Source: Flavobacteriales bacterium UBA972 (GTDB lineage: Bacteria; Bacteroidota; Bacteroidia; Flavobacteriales; Schleiferiaceae). From it: DNA of 8,246 nt. The stretch covers positions 1,484 through 9,729 of the forward strand of contig DBBY01000057.1 in NCBI GenBank assembly GCA_002292855.1, read 5' to 3'. The notes beneath the pieces were generated by a model. It worked only from the letters and a program-made list of their open reading frames with translations, was not told the origin of the DNA and did no database searches. The position numbers were made by a program, and so were the translations under genes. Numbering within the stretch: the stretch's first letter is position 1; the number at the start of each line of letters is the position of its first letter. Of the stretch, positions 1 to 5,995 are shown one piece after another.

Positions 1-519
1 ACGATTTAAAACCGGAACCAAGGGAGCCTCGAGCGGAATGCCCGACTTAACCACCTCCAGAGCCTCTCGCAAAGAAGCAAGGGGAGCCCAATTTTGGTCT
101 TGAACCCGCCACGGAGCGTGGCTCGGATACAAAAACAAGCCCGACTCCTGAGGGGGCGCTGGCCGGTCGGGCTCAACCCAACTCAGCGACGCCTTTAAAT
201 CAAGGGTACCAATGGCCCAAAGGCCCTCGCGAAGCGGCACTTGACCCGAGGCCATGAGTACCGCAAGGGCAATGGGTAAATCCATAGCGCTGCCCAATTG
301 CCAGGGTCTCGTTGGGTGAAACGAAACCGTAATGCGCTTGCCCGGCCATTTAGCCCCTACCTCAAGCAGGGCTGCGTGAATGCGGTTGGGTGCCTCGCGC
401 ACCGTGGGGTCCCGGGTTCCGACCATGTGAAACGAAAAACCCGGCGTCGCCGCCACGTCTACACGAAGTTCATTCCAGCGGCCCTCTGCCCAGACCCATG
501 TTTTTAACGATGCTACCAT
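1..519 (-). CDS. comM: YifB/ComM-type Mg-chelatase-like AAA+ ATPase, N-terminal part (cut by window edge)
   Basis: I read this frame by hand from an ATG at 519; it stays open to base 1, giving 173 visible residues. The order of motifs matches the N-terminal domain of the YifB/ComM family: GFSFHMVGTRDPTVREAPNR (residues 27-46) corresponds to the family's 'VGLPD.AVKES..R', then AALLEVGAKWPGKRITV (49-65), then GSAMDLPIALAVLMASGQV (76-94), the usual GxxxDLPIA block. ComM homologues are hexameric ATPases that act in branch migration during natural transformation; this is family knowledge. The ATPase core (Walker A/B) would lie beyond the window. Residues after 95 are unusual: the expected GELxLxG block reads GTLDLKA (104-110), and the segment before the ATPase domain looks short and Trp/Pro-rich. 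A stop lies in frame 49 bases upstream. A TTG at 542 would add eight residues, but the ATG aligns better with the usual family start. Family call is firm; orthology to a working ComM is less so. Confidence 0.8.
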   Translation of the reverse strand, partial: MVASLKTWVWAEGRWNELRVDVAATPGFSFHMVGTRDPTVREAPNRIHAALLEVGAKWPGKRITVSFHPTRPWQLGSAMDLPIALAVLMASGQVPLREGLWAIGTLDLKASLSWVEPDRPAPPQESGLFLYPSHAPWRVQDQNWAPLASLREALEVVKSGIPLEAPLVPVLNR

Positions 520-539
520 GCGGCAAAAAAACAGCCGCA
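519..539 (-). repeat. Small inverted repeat abutting the comM start codon
   Basis: On the coding strand TGCGGC (539-534) and GCCGCA (524-519) form a perfect 6-bp stem around a nine-base loop that contains seven T in a row. The last stem base is the A of the comM ATG. It is not a normal intrinsic terminator, because the T run lies in the loop and not after the stem. It might hold back initiation at this start, or be chance. Confidence 0.35.
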
Positions 540-596
540 ATGAGTCAGCAGTCGGTTGCTAAACGCATAGAAACGTTTGCCGATTGGGGTACTGCC
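520..596 (-). other. 77-base intergenic gap between the YopX-like gene and comM
   Basis: This is the longest non-coding stretch in the window. Besides the hairpin at its comM end it holds an 8-bp palindrome AAACGTTT (571-578). I looked for the Bacteroidota promoter pattern (TTG or TTTG near -33 and TAnnTTTG near -7) on the minus strand. The nearest match, TATGCGTTT (569-561), has the wrong internal spacing, so I make no promoter call. There is no GC-rich stem followed by a T run that would end transcription of the upstream genes. Read-through from the upstream operon into comM is therefore possible. Confidence 0.5.
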
Positions 597-1001
597 TTAT
601 TCCTGCAATCCCCAGGCGCGCTGGAGGTCGGGGTTCAGGAATACATGGCTCTCGAGGAGCAAATCGGAGCCGTTAAAAAGGTCTATTCCATTCACATTCA
701 AGTGGTAGTCAATTTCGGTATCAATGCTGCGCAAAATCCAACGTTCCTGCTGCTTGTTCCATAGAAATACCCCGAGTTCTTCGTCTTGGTCGGCATTGGG
801 CTTAAAGCGGACTATGTCCCACTCATAGAGGCGGGTGCGGTTCCGGTCCCTCATTTCGACCGACTCGTCGACCTGGGTATAGTTTAGGCTGCGGCCCGTC
901 CACCAAAAGCCGTCGGGGGAATAGAAGTCCGTGCCGTGAATTCGACGCAGGTAGCCTGCGATTTTATCGCCCAAGCGGAGTCGGTATCGCTGTTCCTTCA
1001 T
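597..1001 (-). CDS. Small YopX-like domain protein of unknown function
   Basis: This is a 134-residue soluble protein with no signal peptide or membrane segment. It follows the layout of the YopX family, best known from phages and prophages. The N-terminal strand KEQRYRLRLGDKIAGYL (2-18) resembles the family's opening 'I.FRAWD...'. The central FWWTGRSLNYTQVDESVEMR (32-51) then DRNRTRLYEWDIVRF (52-66) corresponds to 'QYTGLKDKNGKEIYEGDIV'. ELGVFLWN (74-81) corresponds to the 'GVV.W' strand. ESHVFLNPDL (117-126) corresponds to the terminal 'VIGNIYENPEL'. The Gly of 'EGDIV' is replaced by Trp. The start is the ATG 36 bases after the glycosyltransferase stop; GAGG lies about ten bases upstream, too far for a good Shine-Dalgarno. 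Its length and position behind an operon of housekeeping genes suggest a resident chromosomal gene and not a phage remnant. The function of the family is not known to me. Resemblance is by eye only. Confidence 0.7.
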   Translation of the reverse strand: MKEQRYRLRLGDKIAGYLRRIHGTDFYSPDGFWWTGRSLNYTQVDESVEMRDRNRTRLYEWDIVRFKPNADQDEELGVFLWNKQQERWILRSIDTEIDYHLNVNGIDLFNGSDLLLESHVFLNPDLQRAWGLQE

Positions 1002-1037
1002 ACGGATAAAACCTCGTGCGGCAGAAATTGTTGCGCG

Positions 1038-1988
1038 TTAAATACCCAATTGACCAAGGGCCTCGCGCACGGAATCGGCAGTGAGGGCCTGGCGACAGGC
1101 CCAATCCCCGCGATGGCAGGAGTCCGCACCAAAAATACTGCATGGTTGGCACGATAAGCGCTCGGGAAGGTGCCAATGCAGCATGGGAGACGGGGCGGCA
1201 AAACCACCATGGGGATGGGTGCCCGCCCATAGGACCACCGAGGGAACCTGAAAGCGGTAGGCAAGATGCTGCGCGGCAGAATCGCAAACCACTGCGGCGC
1301 GCGCCTCGGCCCAAAGGGCAGACTCCTCGAGGGGGCTTAGACCCATGGCGCAGCGAAACTTGGTGGAGATGTGGTCCTTAGGGCCGCCGACAAAGACGGG
1401 CTCCCAGCCCTCAAGGGCAAGCTGATCGGCCAGGCGAAGGGCTTCTTCGATGGGCCATTGCTTGGTGGCTGCGCTGGCAAAGGGCGCAAGAATGATGATG
1501 CGGCCGCTCCGCGATTGGGGCTGCAAGGGCTGAACACGCTCCCAACCAAGTTTGGCCAGGGCCTCAAAATGCAGGTCGTAGGCATTGGGTACGGGCTGCT
1601 CCGAACCACGGAGCAAAGCCTGGCGTGCTGCGCGGGGTTTGGCGACGCTTGCCTGTGCAATCCGCAAAACCCAAGCGACCCATCGGCTGGACCGGGTGCG
1701 CAGGTGGCTGTGGGCATCGTACCAAGCGGTCAGGTCGGCAGAACGCATCCAACCCCACCAAAACCAGAGAAGGGCAAAAAACCTGCGGTAGGGGGGGCGG
1801 TCCACGTCGAGTCCATGAACCACAATTTGAGGGTGCTCCGGCAGACGCTGGGCCCATTGAGGCCGGGTAAAAAGGCTGATTCGATCCCCGGGCTCCAGGG
1901 CCTGCACGAGGACGGAATGAAGAAGCACCACGTCGCCAAAGGCCGAGAAACGAACAACTCCAAGGTGGCGCTTAGCCCTGGGCGCCAT
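1038..1988 (-). CDS. Family 9 glycosyltransferase (heptosyltransferase-like)
   Basis: The protein is 316 residues and looks like the WaaF/RfaF-type GT-B transferases that add sugars (heptose in proteobacteria) to lipopolysaccharide core at the inner membrane. Visible marks in order: an N-terminal strand and loop GVVRFSAFGDVVLLHSVL (10-27), the usual 'RLSSIGDVVL'; YDAHSHLRTR (90-99), the usual 'D.H.N.RS'; IIILAPFASAATKQWPIEEA (164-183), the sugar-nucleotide domain start with K176 and W178; VFVGGPKD (198-205); and VVCDSAAQHLAYRFQVPSVV (233-252), the 'DSG..HLA' block with Gly replaced by Ala. The C-terminus holds four Cys (280, 283, 291, 298). The frame is open further upstream to 2186, but that part lies wholly inside the DUF4254 gene in another frame. 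The ATG at 1988 gives an N-terminus that fits the family and a 17-base overlap with DUF4254. Acceptor and donor sugars cannot be read from the sequence. Confidence 0.88.
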   Translation of the reverse strand: MAPRAKRHLGVVRFSAFGDVVLLHSVLVQALEPGDRISLFTRPQWAQRLPEHPQIVVHGLDVDRPPYRRFFALLWFWWGWMRSADLTAWYDAHSHLRTRSSRWVAWVLRIAQASVAKPRAARQALLRGSEQPVPNAYDLHFEALAKLGWERVQPLQPQSRSGRIIILAPFASAATKQWPIEEALRLADQLALEGWEPVFVGGPKDHISTKFRCAMGLSPLEESALWAEARAAVVCDSAAQHLAYRFQVPSVVLWAGTHPHGGFAAPSPMLHWHLPERLSCQPCSIFGADSCHRGDWACRQALTADSVREALGQLGI

Positions 1989-2571
1989 AAAGAGCGGGAT
2001 TGGTTTCGGGGTCGTTGTAGAGCTTGAACTGTCGGTAGGGGCTGTAGCGAACCACACCAGAAGCCAAATCGGCCCAGAGTGCGGCGCAGGCGAGCATGAG
2101 CTCTTGGTGCTGAACCTCGGCTGCCTTAAGCCGAAGGCCGCAGGCATCCTGGTGCTCGGCCGATGCGTTGGCACGAGCTGCCTCAATCCTTAAATGGTAG
2201 AGCTTGAGCTGCAGGATGCAGAGGCGATCCAGGGCCCAGGCCAAGGATTCCGTGCGCAGCACTCCCTCGGGGGCTGGAACTGGCTGGAGCAATTCCGCCA
2301 GCCTTTGGTCGAGCCGCTCCACCGCATCGGTCCGCTCCTGATTCAGTGCGTCAATGCGGCGCTTTATGGCCAGAAGCTGCTCGGGCGAGCGGTCTACGCG
2401 GCGCACCTCGTCTTCGAGGTGCCACTGAACCGTGTCGGTCCAAGCCTTGGCGTACCAAGCCTGCTCCATGCTCCCTGCCGCAAAGGCAGGCGGGCAAGGA
2501 GTATCCCACTGATCGCGAACGTGGTAGTCCTCAATAGCGGCTTCAAAAAGGCTAAGAATCCGCTCGAGCAT
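1972..2571 (-). CDS. DUF4254 family protein
   Basis: This 199-residue protein is predicted mostly helical, cytosolic, with no signal peptide. It shows the conserved blocks I associate with DUF4254: FEAAIEDYHVRD (9-20), a short Asn/Pro-poor loop, then WYAKAWTDTVQWHLEDEVR (39-57), AIKRRIDALNQERTDAVERL (68-87), TESLAWALDRLCILQLKLYH (107-126), and a C-terminal YRQFKLYNDPETNPALYG (179-196). The function is unknown; in Bacteroidota it is commonly a neighbour of a family 9 glycosyltransferase, as here, so a helper role in envelope sugar transfer is a reasonable inference. I chose the ATG at 2571, which overlaps the dsbD stop as TGATG. The frame extends another 14 codons upstream, but those fall inside dsbD and precede the conserved start. 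The end overlaps the glycosyltransferase by 17 bases. Confidence 0.88.
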   Translation of the reverse strand: MLERILSLFEAAIEDYHVRDQWDTPCPPAFAAGSMEQAWYAKAWTDTVQWHLEDEVRRVDRSPEQLLAIKRRIDALNQERTDAVERLDQRLAELLQPVPAPEGVLRTESLAWALDRLCILQLKLYHLRIEAARANASAEHQDACGLRLKAAEVQHQELMLACAALWADLASGVVRYSPYRQFKLYNDPETNPALYGAQG

Positions 2572-2573
2572 CA
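2569..2573 (-). other. Stop/start overlap (TGATG) joining dsbD to the DUF4254 gene
   Basis: The dsbD stop TGA (2573-2571) shares its A with the ATG (2571-2569) of the DUF4254 gene. Such overlaps usually couple translation of the second gene to termination of the first. An AAGGG lies six bases ahead of the ATG and could act as a weak ribosome-binding site, although it is also dsbD coding sequence. Confidence 0.7.
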
Positions 2574-4616
2574 CTTGCCCTTGGTAAATTGTGCAAGGCC
2601 CTGATCGAGCCAATCCAAAAAGATGCGGGCGTCGGAATCATAAGCCGTATGGCCGTTTATAGCGGTCGGAGCCTGGACTTTTGGATCCATCAGCACATAA
2701 TAGGGCTGGGCGTTGGCATTAAAATACTGGGCCTGCAAATCGCCCCATTTTTGGCCAATCGTCTTGATGGTTTTGCCCGAAGTTTCGCTCTGGCGCACTT
2801 CTCCCTCGGCAAGGGGGGTGCGCTCGTCGACATAAAGCGAAACGAGTACCACGTCTTCTGCGAGGCGCTTGCGAACCTCAGGGCGCGACCAAACTTCTTC
2901 TTCCATCTTGCGGCAGTTGACGCAGCCCCATCCGGTGAAATCGAGCAGCAAGGGCTTACCGGCCTGCAGGGCATAGACCCGGGCCTCCTCGAGGTCGTTG
3001 AAGCAGGGCAAATTCAGCGGGCAGTGGGCATCTTCGCTCAACTTTTGCTCGCCTGAGGGCGCGGACCCGGATCCCAATCCGTTCGGGTTCTCCGCATAAA
3101 ACGCGGGAGGCGGGAATCCGGCCACCAGCTTTACCGGCGCTCCCCAGATTCCGGGAAGAAGGTAGAATCCGACTACTGAAAAAAGAAGCCCGGTCATCAT
3201 GCGTCCTACGCCGATTCCGCCCTTGGGCTCGTCGTCGTGGGGCAGGCGAAACATTCCAAAGAGGTAGAACGATGCCGCAAAGGCAATACCCACCCAAAGG
3301 GCCAAGAAGAGCTCGCGCTCTACCCAGTGCTTCTGCCAAACCATGTCGGCCGTACTCAGGAATTTAAGGGCAAAGGCAAGCTCCAGAAAACCCAAGGTCA
3401 CCTTGACGGTATTGAGCCATCCGCCCGACTTGGGCAGACCCTTAAGCCAGCCCGGGAAGGCGGCAAACAAGATAAAGGGCAGAGAAAGGGCAAAACTGAA
3501 GCCGAACATGCCTACCGCAGGCCCGAGGAGCTCGCCACTGACCGCGGTAGCCACCAAAAGCTGGCCAATCAGCGGGCCGGTGCAGCTGAAGCTCACCAAA
3601 GCGAGGGTAAACGCCATGAAAAATATACCAAGAATTCCGCTTCGCTGGGACTGGTCGTCGGCCTTATTGACCCAAGACGAGGGCAGCGTAATCTCAAATA
3701 GACCAAAGAAACTCAGGGCAAAAACCACAAAAAGCACAAAGAAAGCCAGATTAAACCAGGGGTTGGTAGCCATGGCGTTTAAGGCGTCCGAACCGAAGGT
3801 GACCGTCACTAGTAGGCCGAGAGCCACATAAATGACGTTGATGCTGAGTCCGTACAAAAGGGCCTTGCGAATGCCGTCTGCCTTAGACTTGCTCTGCTTG
3901 AGAAAGAAGCTGACGGTGAGCGGAATCATGGGGAAGATGCAGGGCATTATCAGGGCCAAAAATCCGCCCAGCATGCCGGCGCCAAAGAGGGACCACAGGC
4001 TAAAAGCCTCGGCCTTCTCCACCTCAGGGCTCGGCTTGGCAGGCTCGCTGGCGGCATCAATCTCGGGCTCTAGGGGCGCGGACTCTGGAACTAAACCGGC
4101 TCCGGGCTCTGGATCGGCGTTCTCGGCCGGCGCGGCGGTCAGCCCTTGGGTCGACTCGTTGCTCGCGGGCACTTTAAAGGTCAGACTCACCAACTCGGGA
4201 GGCAGGCAGCGAGCGTCGTCGCAGACCATAAAGTCGACCTCGGCGGTATAGGTAAAGGCCGACTGGTTCTTGCGCTTGGCCTCGATGACGAAATCTACTT
4301 TTTTGCTGAAATAAGCCAGCTCCATCCCGAAGTTCTTGTCAAACTCGATGATGGGCTTGGGTTCGCGCACCGGCCTTTGAACGACCAAATCTTTGGAATC
4401 GGGGGTCATGAAGGTCGTGGGAATGGGCCCGTCGCTGCCGATAAATTGGGAGTAGACATGCCAGCCTGCATCAATTTTAGCCGAGGCCACGAGCTCCAAG
4501 CGACCGCCCTCGAGCGTCCGCACGGAGGTTGACCACGAGACCGGCTCTAGGATTTGTGCTGAGGCAAGGCCGCAGGTAAGCAGCAGTATGGCGAAGACTT
4601 GATTCCGTATGTTCAT
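2571..4616 (-). CDS. dsbD: DsbD-type thiol:disulfide interchange protein with C-terminal thioredoxin domain
   Basis: This 681-residue inner-membrane protein passes electrons from cytosolic thioredoxin to periplasmic thiol partners. Residues 1-20 are a signal peptide ending ASA before Gln21. Residues 21-150 form the periplasmic N-terminal domain with the Cys pair VCDDARCLPPE (C132, C137). A Pro/Glu/Ala-rich linker spans about 155-203. The membrane domain (about 205-495) carries the two buried reactive Cys in MPCIFPMIPL (C226) and SFSCTGPLIG (C345), with roughly eight hydrophobic segments. The thioredoxin domain (about 540-681) has GWGCVNCRKME (C565, C568) and a later QPYYVLMD. All three redox pairs of DsbD are present, so it should work. 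An extra pair, C532 and C538, sits just before the thioredoxin domain. I chose ATG 4616 over a TTG nine bases upstream: ATG starts a clean signal peptide and leaves a five-base gap after tilS. The tail overlaps the DUF4254 start by one base. Confidence 0.93.
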   Translation of the reverse strand: MNIRNQVFAILLLTCGLASAQILEPVSWSTSVRTLEGGRLELVASAKIDAGWHVYSQFIGSDGPIPTTFMTPDSKDLVVQRPVREPKPIIEFDKNFGMELAYFSKKVDFVIEAKRKNQSAFTYTAEVDFMVCDDARCLPPELVSLTFKVPASNESTQGLTAAPAENADPEPGAGLVPESAPLEPEIDAASEPAKPSPEVEKAEAFSLWSLFGAGMLGGFLALIMPCIFPMIPLTVSFFLKQSKSKADGIRKALLYGLSINVIYVALGLLVTVTFGSDALNAMATNPWFNLAFFVLFVVFALSFFGLFEITLPSSWVNKADDQSQRSGILGIFFMAFTLALVSFSCTGPLIGQLLVATAVSGELLGPAVGMFGFSFALSLPFILFAAFPGWLKGLPKSGGWLNTVKVTLGFLELAFALKFLSTADMVWQKHWVERELFLALWVGIAFAASFYLFGMFRLPHDDEPKGGIGVGRMMTGLLFSVVGFYLLPGIWGAPVKLVAGFPPPAFYAENPNGLGSGSAPSGEQKLSEDAHCPLNLPCFNDLEEARVYALQAGKPLLLDFTGWGCVNCRKMEEEVWSRPEVRKRLAEDVVLVSLYVDERTPLAEGEVRQSETSGKTIKTIGQKWGDLQAQYFNANAQPYYVLMDPKVQAPTAINGHTAYDSDARIFLDWLDQGLAQFTKGK

Positions 4617-4621
4617 GATGA

Positions 4622-5995
4622 TCAAAGGTAGTTAAGAGTCCAACGGAGGGCATTATCGGCGTCGAGGGCCAGGGCAATGGTTTGGCTCAAGCGAATTCCA
4701 GGAATCCACAAGACTTCGCCAGGCCCGGAATCAAGGGCCAAAACCACCACCTCGCGGCGCACCGGGCTCGGAACCTTGGCCTGGGTAAGGGCATCGCTCA
4801 CCTTTTTGCGTCCGCTCAAACCAAGGGGCTGAATAAAGTCTGCCTCCTGCCAAAGCCGCCAAACGGCACCCTCGGGCAGAGCGCAGCTCAGGGGTTCAAG
4901 GGCACTGCCCATGCTGGCGGGCCTTCCCTGAACGCTTTGCCGTGAAACTTCCACCCTTTGATGCCAGATTTTGCCGTCCCACAGGGGGAGGGTCACCGAC
5001 TCGCCCGCAGGGGTTTGTCGGAACATAAAGTTCGAAATTGGCAGCAAAAGCAGGCCCTCTCGGTCGGCCCATACCCGCCATCCCTCGCGCTCTAAATAAG
5101 CACCAACCTGCGATGCAGCGAGTTGCCTAAGGGCCTCGAGCTCAAAGGGAGCATAGGACTTGAGCAGCTGGTAGACGATAATTTCGGAGTGCGGATGCGC
5201 CAATGCCTCTCGGTAGAGCACTCGAGCGCCCGGAAGCTGCCTGCTCAGGGCCGTGTAGAGGCTGGATTCGCGCTGAATGGCCACTTCGGCAAAGCGTTGC
5301 AGCTGCCGCAGTCGGCGCATGGTCGTTCTGATTCCGTCGCGAGCCTGAGGTATGGCCTGCTCCAAAGCGGGAAGGGCATGGTGCCTGAGGTGGTTGCGTG
5401 TGTAGCGGTCGCCCTCGTTGGAGGCGTCGTCGCGCCACTGAAGTCCGATTCTAATGGCCTCCTGGCGAAGTTCGCTTTTATGGAATTCCAAGAAGGGACG
5501 CCTTAGAATTCCCTGGCTTTCGGCCAAAGAAATAAGTCCGTCTATGCCCGTTCCGCGGGCGGCAAAGAGCAGGAAGGTTTCAATGGCGTCGTCGGCATGG
5601 TGGGCCGTAGCAATGGCCGTCGCCCCAATTTCTTCGGCCAACTTTTGGGCTGCGCCATAGCGGAGTTCGCGCGCCCTGGACTGCAAATCCGAGGCGGAAC
5701 CAAAATTTGCCGGGGCAGAGACGACCAAAATCGAACAAGCCGCAGCCTCGGCCCATTGGCGCACCAAAGCCTCGTCGCCGTCGGATTCCGCGCCGCGAAG
5801 ACCGTAGTTGACGTGAAGCAGATGCAAGGGATAGCCTGCCGCATGAAGGGCCTCGGTCAACAGCATGGAGTCAAGACCGCCCGAAACCAAGACCAGGACT
5901 GGGCCATCGGGCTTGCCGAAGAGCTCGTCAAGCTTGGCCGCAACGGCCCTTCGAAAGGCTGGTGAGGCCTTATCCCAAGGAGTCATTCCAAACAT
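4622..5995 (-). CDS. tilS: tRNA(Ile)-lysidine synthetase TilS
   Basis: TilS uses ATP to join lysine to C34 of the CAU anticodon of tRNA-Ile, making lysidine so that the tRNA reads AUA. It is cytosolic and essential in most bacteria. From the ATG at 5995 the protein is 457 residues. The ATP PP-loop SGGLDS is at 38-43, followed by HVNYGLRG (61-68), AHHADDAIETFLL (131-143) and RGTGIDGL (147-154). The signature DASN (190-193) and RNHLRH (200-205) close the catalytic domain. A linker helical region runs to about 300. The C-terminal TilS domain carries FIQPLGLSGRKKVSD (387-401) and IPGIRLSQT (431-439). The full length and all motifs argue for a working enzyme. The frame is open up to 6109, but that extra part lies within pabB and is not TilS-like. 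An ATG at 5986, three codons later, is equally plausible. Overlap with pabB is 26 bases (or 17), so translation is probably coupled. Confidence 0.95.
   Translation of the reverse strand: MFGMTPWDKASPAFRRAVAAKLDELFGKPDGPVLVLVSGGLDSMLLTEALHAAGYPLHLLHVNYGLRGAESDGDEALVRQWAEAAACSILVVSAPANFGSASDLQSRARELRYGAAQKLAEEIGATAIATAHHADDAIETFLLFAARGTGIDGLISLAESQGILRRPFLEFHKSELRQEAIRIGLQWRDDASNEGDRYTRNHLRHHALPALEQAIPQARDGIRTTMRRLRQLQRFAEVAIQRESSLYTALSRQLPGARVLYREALAHPHSEIIVYQLLKSYAPFELEALRQLAASQVGAYLEREGWRVWADREGLLLLPISNFMFRQTPAGESVTLPLWDGKIWHQRVEVSRQSVQGRPASMGSALEPLSCALPEGAVWRLWQEADFIQPLGLSGRKKVSDALTQAKVPSPVRREVVVLALDSGPGEVLWIPGIRLSQTIALALDADNALRWTLNYL

Noticed and set aside
561..569. TATGCGTTT in the gap as a Bacteroidota -7 promoter element
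   Set aside because: The spacing inside the element does not match TAnnTTTG and there is no TTTG at the right distance upstream.
298..764. Two plus-strand open frames (69 and 124 codons) over the comM start, the gap and the YopX-like gene
   Set aside because: They run across two minus-strand genes and the gap between them, and neither product is recognisable.
1371..2027. A 218-codon open frame on the plus strand opposite the glycosyltransferase
   Set aside because: Its translation resembles no family I know, and the opposite strand codes a recognisable transferase and DUF4254 end. Long antisense frames are expected in GC-rich coding DNA.
1989..2186. N-terminal extension of the glycosyltransferase frame to an ATG at 2186
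   Set aside because: The 66 extra residues are Ser/Thr/Pro-rich, lie entirely inside DUF4254 coding sequence, and precede the family's normal first strand.
3237..4532. Several plus-strand open frames of 127-162 codons opposite dsbD
   Set aside because: They are low-complexity, basic-rich shadows of the dsbD membrane and linker coding sequence, with no independent motifs.
4556..4616. Possible lipoprotein signal at the DsbD N-terminus (LLLTC around C15)
   Set aside because: The residue before Cys is Thr, not Gly, Ala or Ser, and a good signal peptidase I site (ASA before Q21) follows.
5123..5965. Plus-strand open frames opposite tilS
   Set aside because: They are antisense to the conserved catalytic motifs of tilS and show no family resemblance.
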